Positions 41,401 through 47,940 of a DNA stretch of 64,000 bases are shown here, in pieces; within the stretch, counting starts at the first letter, position 1; the number at the start of each line of letters is the position of its first letter. The notes beneath the pieces were generated by a model. The model saw only the letters and a program-made list of their open reading frames with translations, did not search any database and had not been told where the DNA came from. The DNA comes from JBAZOY01 sp041648505. GTDB lineage: Bacteria > Desulfobacterota > Syntrophia > Syntrophales > CG2-30-49-12. The position numbers and the translations under genes were made by a program. Location: assembly GCA_041648505.1 (NCBI GenBank), contig JBAZOY010000004.1, positions 21,159 to 85,158 of the forward strand, in the 5' to 3' direction.

Positions 41401-42880
41401 CCTTGATCGGTGTGGGGCGGCTCCGTCCACCCGTATCTGCTTTACCCAGTTCCATGCGGATGCACTCAATACCGGTTACCTTTCCCTCACTCCCAAGTAT
41501 TTTGACCGGTGCAGCGAGAGACTTCATCCTGATACCTCCGCCTTCCGGTATCTCTCCTGCAGAAGCGGTTACCTCGGTACCGGAGGTTTTGTAAAGGATA
41601 AAGGAATCATCAGTACCAGCCATTACGGCAGTACGATCGGCACCGGAGGTTTTGTAAAGGATAGAGACTTCCTTGGAACCGGTTTTAATTGCCTGCCGAT
41701 AGACATCCATCGCTATATTTCCGGAACCGATAATGGCAATATGATCGCCTACCTTCTCTCCTGCCCCCGTCCGCTTGAGAAAATCAATCCCCTCGACTAC
41801 ACCCTTTAGATCTTTTCCCGGGATATTAAGTTTCGCACCGGTACTAGAACCGACCGCGATAAAGATGGCATCGTATTGTTTACGCAGGTCATCCATGGAG
41901 ACATCTATACCTACACGTGTATTCGTCCTGATGTCTACCCCTAGATCCTCAATGATCTTTATTTCACTATCAATGACCTTCCTGGGAAGACGGGATTCAG
42001 GGAAACCAAGAGTTAACCAGTTACCGGCAAGGGCTTCAAATACAACAACCTGGTAACCATCAACGGCCAGATAGTAGGCAGCAGCGAGGCCTGCAGGTCC
42101 GGCTCCGATAACAGCCACCTTTTTATCTTTCTTCTCTTTAATTTTAGGGAGATATCTTGTCTCTTCGTTTAAATCGAGGTCGGCTACAAAGCGGTGCAGA
42201 TGCATGATGTCAATGGCTTCATCAACATCTTTCCTCCTGCAGGCCCGCTCGCAGGGATGACTACAGACTCTGCCGCAAACGGCAGGAAAAGGATTGTCTT
42301 TTTTGATGAGTTTCAGGGCTTCTTCGAACCTTCCCTCTCCAATAAGGGCAACAAAACCACAAACGCTTATATGGGCAGGACACGCCGCCTTACAGGGTGA
42401 AGTCCCTGTTTTATCAATAGCAAAGGCAGCCGGTATAGCCTGCGGGAAATGCCTGTAAATGGCCTTTCTCATGTTCAGATTTTCATTAAACTCTGCCTGA
42501 ACAGAGATGGGGCATACATTGGCACACTCACCACAGCCCGTACATTTGTCAATGTCAACAAATCTCGGCGACTTCGTCAATTTTACTGTAAAATGCCCCG
42601 GCTGGCCTTGGACGTCATTAACCGTTCTTCCAGTAAGGATTTCGACATTCGGATGTCGTCCCACTTCCACCAGTTTGGGAGAAAGGATACAGGCAGAACA
42701 GTCGTTGGTGGGAAAGGTCTTGTCAAGCTGGGCCATGACTCCGCCAATACTGATACTATTTTCGACAAGGTATACCTTTATTCCGGAATTTGCCAGGTCA
42801 AGGGAAGCCTGAATCCCTGCTATGCCCGATCCCACAATCATCACCGCGCCGATTTTTTCATTATCTTTCAACACATTCAC
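38408..42880 (-). CDS. hdrA: giant HdrA fusion with inserted GltA/NfnB-like module
   Basis: 1490 residues, twice the size of usual HdrA. Order of parts: FAD Rossmann GSGIAGIQASLDLANSG (~17-33); CSACILSPKLVEVG and CTGCGECANVCP (~110-125); an inserted GltA/NfnB-like module (~160-580) with CKAACPAHISVCGF, CGRVCSHPCERACRRKD, GAGPAGLAAAYYLA and GSGNIAMDVYRQAIK; then an HdrA core with CLNCGICSECYRCVDVC and CVGSRDVSCGNSWCSSVCC. A second HdrA unit follows (~940-1490) with CHCGINIGGVVDVP, VVASCSPRTHEGLFQENC, GGGLAGITAALSLA, and C-terminal ferredoxin clusters CAACGLCEANCPFGA and CKGCGVCTASCRMN. As flavin-bifurcating centre it would split electrons to ferredoxin and HdrBC. An in-frame duplication lies at residues ~406-434. 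Confidence 0.92.
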   Translation of the reverse strand: MNVLKDNEKIGAVMIVGSGIAGIQASLDLANSGIKVYLVENSISIGGVMAQLDKTFPTNDCSACILSPKLVEVGRHPNVEILTGRTVNDVQGQPGHFTVKLTKSPRFVDIDKCTGCGECANVCPISVQAEFNENLNMRKAIYRHFPQAIPAAFAIDKTGTSPCKAACPAHISVCGFVALIGEGRFEEALKLIKKDNPFPAVCGRVCSHPCERACRRKDVDEAIDIMHLHRFVADLDLNEETRYLPKIKEKKDKKVAVIGAGPAGLAAAYYLAVDGYQVVVFEALAGNWLTLGFPESRLPRKVIDSEIKIIEDLGVDIRTNTRVGIDVSMDDLRKQYDAIFIAVGSSTGAKLNIPGKDLKGVVEGIDFLKRTGAGEKVGDHIAIIGSGNIAMDVYRQAIKTGSKEVSILYKTSGADRTAVMAGTDDSFILYKTSGTEVTASAGEIPEGGGIRMKSLAAPVKILGSEGKVTGIECIRMELGKADTGGRSRPTPIKGSEFTISVDTVVSAVGQTRELVSPEGEGGTSINEWSVLEVDPITLATGIEGVFAQDVETGPATVVKTINIGKEAAVSIDRYFKGEDVGAGRERDWTKGLAEKVDVSDVEEAARVEMPKLEPAARKSPNDEVALGLPEEGAVYEAKRCLNCGICSECYRCVDVCIADAIDHSMVSEEETIDVGAIIAAPGFDIFYAPLRGEYGFGIYKNVVTSLQFERILSASGPYFGHIQRPSDAKEPKKIAFIQCVGSRDVSCGNSWCSSVCCMYATKEAIVGKEHLKTLEPTIFFMDIRAHGKDFDRFVNRAKEEYGIKYIRSIPSTIKELQQTKNLLLKYIQEDGSIIEEEFDMVILSVGLTPPPDAAKLADSLGIELEEHGFCKTALDNPVQTSREGVFVCGAFGGPKDIPETVMEASGAVACAEGLLAAQRGTMIRAIDVPLEKDIRGIGPRIGAFICHCGINIGGVVDVPAVVEYVKTLPSVVYATEGLFACSQDSAVKMAEIIKEYELTRVVVASCSPRTHEGLFQENCEKAGLNKYLFEMANIRDQNSWVHMNEPEAATEKAKDLVRMAVAKAQYLKPLKPGQLSVNRAALVIGGGLAGITAALSLARQGFESYVVEKEKELGGNYRHLCYTLEGLDTRKYMDDILAQVENNPLIHVFKGAKITKIEGFIGNYKTTVGAGDGEHAFEHGVVIVATGAYELKTDEYLYGKNESVVTQRELEARIHEKGSQIMGANSVVMIQCVGSRDAERPYCSRYCCSQAIKNALKLKDIDPKKDVTIIYRDIRTFGFKEDYYKKAREANVKFIRYDEDRKPEVTGDGAQISVKVFDPVLSEQVEIKTDILALSMGTTANPENDVIGKMLKVPTNQDGFFLEAHVKLRPVDFATDGVFMCGLAHSPKFSSEAITQANAAVSRACTILTKDYLEAEGKTAYVRKERCAACGLCEANCPFGAIAVDPNEGCAVVNAVLCKGCGVCTASCRMNAVDLNGFDNEEILAQIRAF
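41579..41663. repeat. in-frame 63-bp duplication inside hdrA (two 22-bp identical copies)
   Basis: ACCGGAGGTTTTGTAAAGGA and two further bases (TA) occur at 41579-41600 and again at 41642-41663, exactly 63 bases apart, which is 21 codons. In protein the unit repeats ILYKTSG in the inserted GltA-like module, so the frame is preserved. Confidence 0.9.
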
Positions 42881-42970
42881 ACCTCAATTATAGCGGAGAT
42901 AGCACTCCGCCTACCATGGTCTGGTTTTTGTGTCAAGCTCCATTTTCAAGATCTCTGAAAAGTAGCCCCC

Positions 42971-44131
42971 CTATCTAATCTCCACTTCCCGGTAATAGTA
43001 CCTCAGGATATCGTTGTACGAGTAACCTTCGCGGGCCATTGTGTAGGCGCCCCACTGACTCATGCCGACACCATGGCCGTATCCTTTGCCTTCAAAACAG
43101 AGGCCATGATCATCTTCCGTCATTTTAAAAAGAGTGCTTCTTATCAATGTAGGACCTACCTTGAGCCTGAAGTCATTACCGCTCATGATCATTTCCCCGC
43201 CGCTGTGAACCACCTTGATCTTTAAAACTCTACCCGACGGGCTCATTTTGATAGGTATCACCTCCTCTATCCGACCCGTAATAAGCCCGTTTTCATTAAA
43301 GGCTCTTCCGATATCATCAAGTGACAGGGAGAGCTTCCATAAAGAATTCGGGACACTCTTGCTATACTCATCACGAATCATCTTTAGATAGGGAAGCTTC
43401 ATCGTCCACACATATTCGGCATCTTCCGTCATCCCTCCGCTGTTCGCATGAAAATATGGCAGAACAAGTTGACCATTATACAGGAGTACCCCCCCCCTTG
43501 TTTCATCGACGGCCCGGTTTGTCCTTTCAGTCTCCACATCTTTTCCTCCGTAAACCTGAGAGGTTATAGTAGCGCAAAGATCATAGTCTCTATTTTGGCT
43601 TTTCCCCTTATGATAAAGGGCATACGTTCTTGACACCACAGCCTGAGCCTTTAATGCTTCCATAGGCCATTGAGAAGACATTTCCCGGGGAACTACACCG
43701 TACAGGTATGCCTCCAGGTCCACTACATTAATAACATCCACCCCACTCCCCCTCCTCTGAACAACCATTTTCCCCCGATAAGATTTGCCGTTTAAACTTA
43801 ACACCCCGCCATCTGTAGGAATTATGGTAATTCTGTCAAGAGGTAAATTGACGCCATCCAGCCTTATATTGTCTTCTAAGATACGGAGGACGACAGTTTG
43901 TGCCCGGGTAAGGGTAACTTTTTCCTCAAAATCTCTGACCTCACATCGTGAAGTGGAACTAACACTGATGTGCTTGGCTCCGGACACGACTAATATCTTG
44001 ATATTTTCGCCGCGGCCGGCCTCAAAGGCAGGCCCTTTACACATGGTACGCCTTGTATCACGGGAAAAACATCCGCAGGCGCATAAAATCAAAGGTAATA
44101 ACAATAGATAGATGATAAATTTTATCTTCAA
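42971..44131 (-). CDS. SpoIID/LytB-domain lipoprotein
   Basis: 386 residues from TTG 44131. The open frame extends to 44236, but that part lies inside the RNase P RNA gene, so the later start is chosen. The leader KIKFIIYLLLLPLILCACGC ends in a lipobox-like cysteine. The body has SLNGKSYRGKMVVQRRG, VDLEAYLYGVVPREMSSQWP and the segment KAQAVVSRTYALYHKGKSQN. The end GKGYGHGVGMSQWGAYTMAR is the SpoIID signature. Such proteins are peptidoglycan lytic transglycosylases or amidase enhancers in the cell envelope; in non-sporulating bacteria they act in wall remodelling. Confidence 0.88.
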   Translation of the reverse strand: MKIKFIIYLLLLPLILCACGCFSRDTRRTMCKGPAFEAGRGENIKILVVSGAKHISVSSTSRCEVRDFEEKVTLTRAQTVVLRILEDNIRLDGVNLPLDRITIIPTDGGVLSLNGKSYRGKMVVQRRGSGVDVINVVDLEAYLYGVVPREMSSQWPMEALKAQAVVSRTYALYHKGKSQNRDYDLCATITSQVYGGKDVETERTNRAVDETRGGVLLYNGQLVLPYFHANSGGMTEDAEYVWTMKLPYLKMIRDEYSKSVPNSLWKLSLSLDDIGRAFNENGLITGRIEEVIPIKMSPSGRVLKIKVVHSGGEMIMSGNDFRLKVGPTLIRSTLFKMTEDDHGLCFEGKGYGHGVGMSQWGAYTMAREGYSYNDILRYYYREVEIR

Positions 44132-44167
44132 GATAACATACCCAGAGGGAACGGAGAGGGAAGGTAA

Positions 44168-44551
44168 GGTGTTGGACCGGATCATAAGCCGAGTTCTGTA
44201 TCGCCTCGCGGTTACCCGGAAGGCGGCGATGATCATTCATCTGGGACAACAGTTGCCTGTTGCCTCAAGCGACACTACCCGAGAACATCGGACGGGCCAC
44301 CCTCAAATGTTCTCCTATTTGGTCTTGCTCCGGATGGGGTTTACCAAGCTTTCCCGGTCACCCGGGAAACTGGTGAGCTCTTACCTCGCCTTTTCACCCT
44401 TACCTGCCAGATGGCAGGCGGTATATTTTCTGTGGCACTTTCCTTAGGGTCACCCCCAGTCGCCGTTAGCGACCATCCTGCCCTGCGGAGCTCGGACTTT
44501 CCTCCAGCTCGGAAGAACCGGGCTGGCGATCATCTGATCTGCTCCAACACC
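44168..44551 (-). ncRNA. rnpB: RNase P RNA, bacterial type A
   Basis: The minus strand reads GGTGTTGGAGCAGATCAGAT at the 5' end and ends with ATCCGGTCCAACACC, so the P1 helix pairs GGUGUUGGA with UCCAACACC. Conserved cores are visible: GAGGAAAGTCCGAGCTCC, CAGGGCAGGATGGTCGC, AAGGGTGAAAAGGCGAGGTA and, near the 3' end, ACAGAACTCGGCTTATGAT. Length about 384 bases. It is the catalytic RNA for tRNA 5' processing. The SpoIID gene begins 36 bases after its 3' end with no T-run terminator between. Confidence 0.95.
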
Positions 44552-44705
44552 TTAACAAACTGTAAACACTCAGGTTAATAGGCACAAAGTTACATAACGC
44601 ACGTTTATAAAAATCGCACAAAGTCTCGTTTAAAAAGTTACTCCGTGATCCCTGTCTTATGTATCCCCTTGTACTTACCTGAAAGTTTTGTAATACCGCC
44701 CAAAT

Positions 44706-45137
44706 TCATTCTAAACAGGCCTCATCAATGGCCTGATTGGCCAACCTGTCGGCCATCTTATTTTTATCCCGGCCTATATGCTCTACAAGATACCAGTCAA
44801 GAAACTCCAGCAATCTTTTAACTTCTTTCATTAAGATCTTTAGTTTGTCGTTTTTCACCCGATAGGTGCCATTGATCTGATTAACCAGAAGTTCTGAATC
44901 GAGAAAAATATGAAGTTGTCTACAATGCATCCTGAGAGCTTCTTCCAAACCGATAATCAATGCCCTGTATTCGGCCAGATTGTTCGTACACAAGCCCAGA
45001 AACTTTCTGACGTCCCCCACAACGTTACCTTCTTCATCCGTCAAGACGACACCGGCACCACCATAACCGGGATTACCTCGGCAAGCCCCATCGGTATAAA
45101 GATTAAAGATCAAATCAGTCGTTTTTATTCTTGTCAT
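44706..45137 (-). CDS. rnhA: ribonuclease HI-type enzyme
   Basis: 143 residues from ATG 45137, which gives the normal start before the first strand; an upstream in-frame codon at 45200 would add a doubtful leader. The catalytic carboxylates are visible: FNLYTDGACRGNPGYGG (first Asp), NNLAEYRALIIGLE (Glu), IFLDSELLV (second Asp) and KNKMADRLANQ (fourth Asp). This compact form resembles the archaeal/Bacillus-type RNase HI that cleaves RNA in RNA/DNA hybrids. It overlaps the C-terminus of the zinc-ribbon gene by about 20 bases. Confidence 0.92.
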   Translation of the reverse strand: MTRIKTTDLIFNLYTDGACRGNPGYGGAGVVLTDEEGNVVGDVRKFLGLCTNNLAEYRALIIGLEEALRMHCRQLHIFLDSELLVNQINGTYRVKNDKLKILMKEVKRLLEFLDWYLVEHIGRDKNKMADRLANQAIDEACLE

Positions 45138-45834
45138 ACCAGTAGATAATCCTATTACAATTCGGACATGATAATAGATCCAAAGACTTTTGCAACTCAT
45201 TGTACAACTGGGGGGGCATATTCATGTGGCAGCCATCGCAAACTTCCTTCCACACAGATGCGACAGCTAAACCATTATTTAAAGTTTTAATTGTTTCATA
45301 TTTCTTGAGAAGATTATTATTTATCCGCTCCCTGAGATCATTAATTTTCCGCTCGCAGGCTACAAGGTCAATATCAAGGGAAAGCATTTCCTTCTCAATT
45401 TTTTTCTTATCCTGTTCATACTGCTTCTGCTGAATTTCGAGTTTTTTCTCTCCCGTTTTTAATACAGTACTAATCCCGTCAATATCTTCCAGAAAAGAAA
45501 TAATTTCATCCTCTATCTCAGAGTTCTTTTCCTCTGTAATCTCAATTTCTTTCAATATTGCCTGATATTCTTTATTGGTTTTTACTGTTAAGAGGCGTCC
45601 TTTACTATTTTTCAGATTCTCGTTTCCTCTCTTCAGTTTCTCTTCCTGTTCCCGATGCTTCTTATTCACTTCGTCAAGTTTCTTCCTGTCTTTCTCTACA
45701 TCCGCATTGAAAGATTCAAGCTCCTCGTCTAATTTTATGATTAGGTGGGGCAGTTCTTTTTTCCTGGTATTTACTACGTTATTTTCTATCTCCACTTTTT
45801 GCAGCTCAATCAAAAGTGATAATTGCTCTCTCAA
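45115..45834 (-). CDS. C4-type zinc-ribbon coiled-coil protein
   Basis: 239 residues. Residues about 20-165 form a long helical coiled coil rich in E, K and L (KKELPHLIIKLDEELESFNA, KSKGRLLTVKTNKEYQAIL-like stretch). The C-terminal zinc ribbon holds two CxxC pairs: CDGCHMNMPPQLYNEL and CPNCNRIIYWY. It belongs to the widespread family of zinc-ribbon/coiled-coil proteins next to rnhA (DUF164/CdsZ-like), whose role is unclear (possibly nucleic-acid related). Start MREQLSLLIELQKVEIENNV. Confidence 0.85.
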   Translation of the reverse strand: MREQLSLLIELQKVEIENNVVNTRKKELPHLIIKLDEELESFNADVEKDRKKLDEVNKKHREQEEKLKRGNENLKNSKGRLLTVKTNKEYQAILKEIEITEEKNSEIEDEIISFLEDIDGISTVLKTGEKKLEIQQKQYEQDKKKIEKEMLSLDIDLVACERKINDLRERINNNLLKKYETIKTLNNGLAVASVWKEVCDGCHMNMPPQLYNELQKSLDLLSCPNCNRIIYWYDKNKND

Positions 45835-45869
45835 TAAGCAGCCCCTTTCATTTTAAGATTATTGCGGCC

Positions 45870-45901
45870 AAAAAAAAGTGCACCATCTTACGGTGCACTT
45901 T
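45870..45901 (-). terminator. intrinsic terminator after tRNA(CAU)
   Basis: On the minus strand AAAGTGCACC, a seven-base loop (GTAAGAT), GGTGCACTTT and continuing T-run of eight. Downstream of the leftward tRNA and upstream of the zinc-ribbon gene: a textbook factor-independent terminator. Confidence 0.85.
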
Positions 45902-45991
45902 CTCTTAGGAAGTATATTTCTCGTATATAAATTTTCCCGATAGCTTATTTTCATTGTTACTGCACAAACTGCTTCCACTCCTTGATACAGA

Positions 45992-46064
45992 TGGGCCCAC
46001 CTGGGTTCGAACCAGGGACCGACCGGTTATGAGCCGGTTGCTCCACCAATTGAGCTATGGGCCC
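45992..46064 (-). tRNA. tRNA with anticodon CAU (Met or Ile2)
   Basis: 73 bases fold as GGGCCCA/TGGGCCC acceptor, GCTC/GAGC D-stem, ACCGG/CCGGT anticodon stem with loop CTCATAA (anticodon CAU), and CCTGG/CCAGG with TTCGAAC loop; discriminator A. No CCA is encoded. The five-base variable loop is CGGTC. CAU can be elongator Met or lysidine-modified Ile2; acceptor C4 and C5 match the E. coli TilS determinants, so Ile2 is possible, but placement after rpoD is also common for tRNA-Met. Confidence 0.9.
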
Positions 46065-46160
46065 GCTCGATCTTTCTAACTTTATTCTCATTTCTTGTCA
46101 ATATTTAATTTCGTCTGTGGGACTTCGATACTCTTCTGTAAGAAGGGTCAGTCAATCTTC

Positions 46161-47852
46161 CTAATGCACCAACCTTGTTCTGCCTTCCCCTACCTTATAT
46201 AGTTCTCGTCCCCCTGAGGAGGAATCCGGTCTTTCACTAATACCAAAGCGCATTCTCAGCACCTTTTCCTCCCTAGGTGTCAGGGTAGTCAGTATTTTTC
46301 TTGTCTGTTCAACAAGATCCATCCTTATCGTTGCGTCTGAAGGAGATATAACCTTCTTGTCCTCTATAAAATCACCGAGGTGGCTGTCCTCCTCCTCACC
46401 TATAGGTGTCTCCAGGGATATAGGTTCCTTGGCAATCTTTAATACCTTCCGAACTTTCTCCTGAGGATATTCCATCTTGTTAGCAATCTCCTCGGGAGTA
46501 GGTTCTCTCCCCAATTCCTGAACCAAACAGCGGGAAGTTCTAATCAATTTATTAATCGTCTCGATCATATGCACGGGAATTCTTATTGTTCTCGCCTGGT
46601 CGGCTATGGCCCTTGTAATTGCCTGCCTGATCCACCATGTGGCATAAGTAGAGAACTTGTATCCCCGCTGATATTCAAATTTATCCACAGCCTTCATTAA
46701 CCCTATATTTCCTTCCTGTATCAAATCCAGAAATTGCAGCCCTCTATTAGTATATTTCTTCGCGATACTTACAACCAGGCGAAGGTTTGCTTCAACCAGT
46801 CTTCTTTTTGCTCTCTCCGCCTTCCTTTCTCCCCTCTCTACAGAAGTAACCACCTTCTTCAGAAAAGTAACTGGAATTTCCGTTTCCTCTACAATCTTCT
46901 TAATCTCCCCCTTAGCTTTCCTTACGATTACTTCATATTCTTTTAACCGGTCAACAGCAATACCAGTTTGTCTGACCGCCAATTGCTCCTCATCCGGTGA
47001 TATTTTCATAAGAGTCCATATCTTCTCCAGCTGAGCAATGGACATCACTGTTTCTTCTTTACAAGAATGGATATCACTTTCTAACTTTTCTATTTCTGCT
47101 ATATAATCCTTAAGCCTTAAAACCATACTTTCTATCTGTTTTTTGCCGAATCTTACTTGTCTGCACAGATGTATGATGGTTTTTCTGTTTTTTTCCTGTT
47201 TTGATTTGATGATCTTTTTCTGTATACTACCTATTTTCTTTTCTTTTAGTTTCTGCTTGAGACTGTCGTTCTTGTTGTACAGAACAGTTACCCTGTCAAT
47301 AAGTTTCAGGACTCTTTCTTTATGGACATCTTCTTCTACAAAACCTTCTTCATCTTCGAGATTATCTACAATGTTCTTTATGCGAACTTCGTCTCTCCTT
47401 AATCTCGCACCAATGTCCACCACATCCCTGACTGAAACTGCTGCGCTGAAAGCGGCGGTCATAACCTCTCTGGCCCCTTCCTCTATCTTTTTTGCGATTT
47501 CGACTTCCTCCTCTCGGGACAGCAGAGATACAAGCCCCATTTCATGGAGGTATATTTTCACCGGGTCACCTGTCTTAACAACAGGGCTCATAAGATCATA
47601 AGTGCTTGCACTCTTAGTTGCAGAGGTTTCCTCTTCCTCCTCTACTGCTTTTTTCACGACAAGCTTTTCACCCTTTTCCGAATCAATAATGTCGATATTC
47701 TTCTCACCAAAAAGCATGATAATGTCATCTATCTGATCAGAAGAAACATCAGATGGCAGTAAGTCGTTGACATCATCATAGGTTAGAAACCCCTTTTCCT
47801 CCCCCAGTGAAATCAGTTTGCTGAACTCTTCGGATCCTATTTTCTTCCTCAT
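46161..47852 (-). CDS. rpoD: sigma-70 RpoD with damaged region 4.2
   Basis: 563 residues in the standard dnaG-rpoD order. Region 1.1 (EEFSKLISLGEEKGFLTYDD), 1.2 (DPVKIYLHEMGLVSLLSREE), 2.1-2.4 (NLRLVVSIAKKYTNRGLQFL, then GYKFSTYATWWIRQAITRAI) and 3 (TINKLIRTSRCLVQELGREP) are intact, as is 4.1 (LTPREEKVLRMRFGI). Instead of TLEEVG...RERIRQIEAKALRKLR the protein ends with about 20 unrelated residues (SERPDSSSGGRELYKVGEGR, then TRLVH). In another frame just after, at 46167-46108, ALGRLTDPS resembles the lost ALRKLRHPS. So the -35-recognition helix is deleted and frameshifted. Normal length would be about 590-620. Confidence 0.9.
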   Translation of the reverse strand: MRKKIGSEEFSKLISLGEEKGFLTYDDVNDLLPSDVSSDQIDDIIMLFGEKNIDIIDSEKGEKLVVKKAVEEEEETSATKSASTYDLMSPVVKTGDPVKIYLHEMGLVSLLSREEEVEIAKKIEEGAREVMTAAFSAAVSVRDVVDIGARLRRDEVRIKNIVDNLEDEEGFVEEDVHKERVLKLIDRVTVLYNKNDSLKQKLKEKKIGSIQKKIIKSKQEKNRKTIIHLCRQVRFGKKQIESMVLRLKDYIAEIEKLESDIHSCKEETVMSIAQLEKIWTLMKISPDEEQLAVRQTGIAVDRLKEYEVIVRKAKGEIKKIVEETEIPVTFLKKVVTSVERGERKAERAKRRLVEANLRLVVSIAKKYTNRGLQFLDLIQEGNIGLMKAVDKFEYQRGYKFSTYATWWIRQAITRAIADQARTIRIPVHMIETINKLIRTSRCLVQELGREPTPEEIANKMEYPQEKVRKVLKIAKEPISLETPIGEEEDSHLGDFIEDKKVISPSDATIRMDLVEQTRKILTTLTPREEKVLRMRFGISERPDSSSGGRELYKVGEGRTRLVH

Positions 47853-47940
47853 ACCGGTTTCTCTCCCGTTTCATTTAAAATTCGGCATTCATTCACCGAT
47901 GAATAATTGAGCAAGAACAACGGTGAAAGGACATAGACCA

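Noticed and set aside
38408..42880. Selenocysteine in HdrA
   Set aside because: The frame is open throughout, without in-frame TGA; cysteines are at the usual places.
44132..44236. N-terminal extension of the SpoIID protein
   Set aside because: It is the 3' part of RNase P RNA and the preceding spacer in one frame; the lipoprotein leader begins at 44131.
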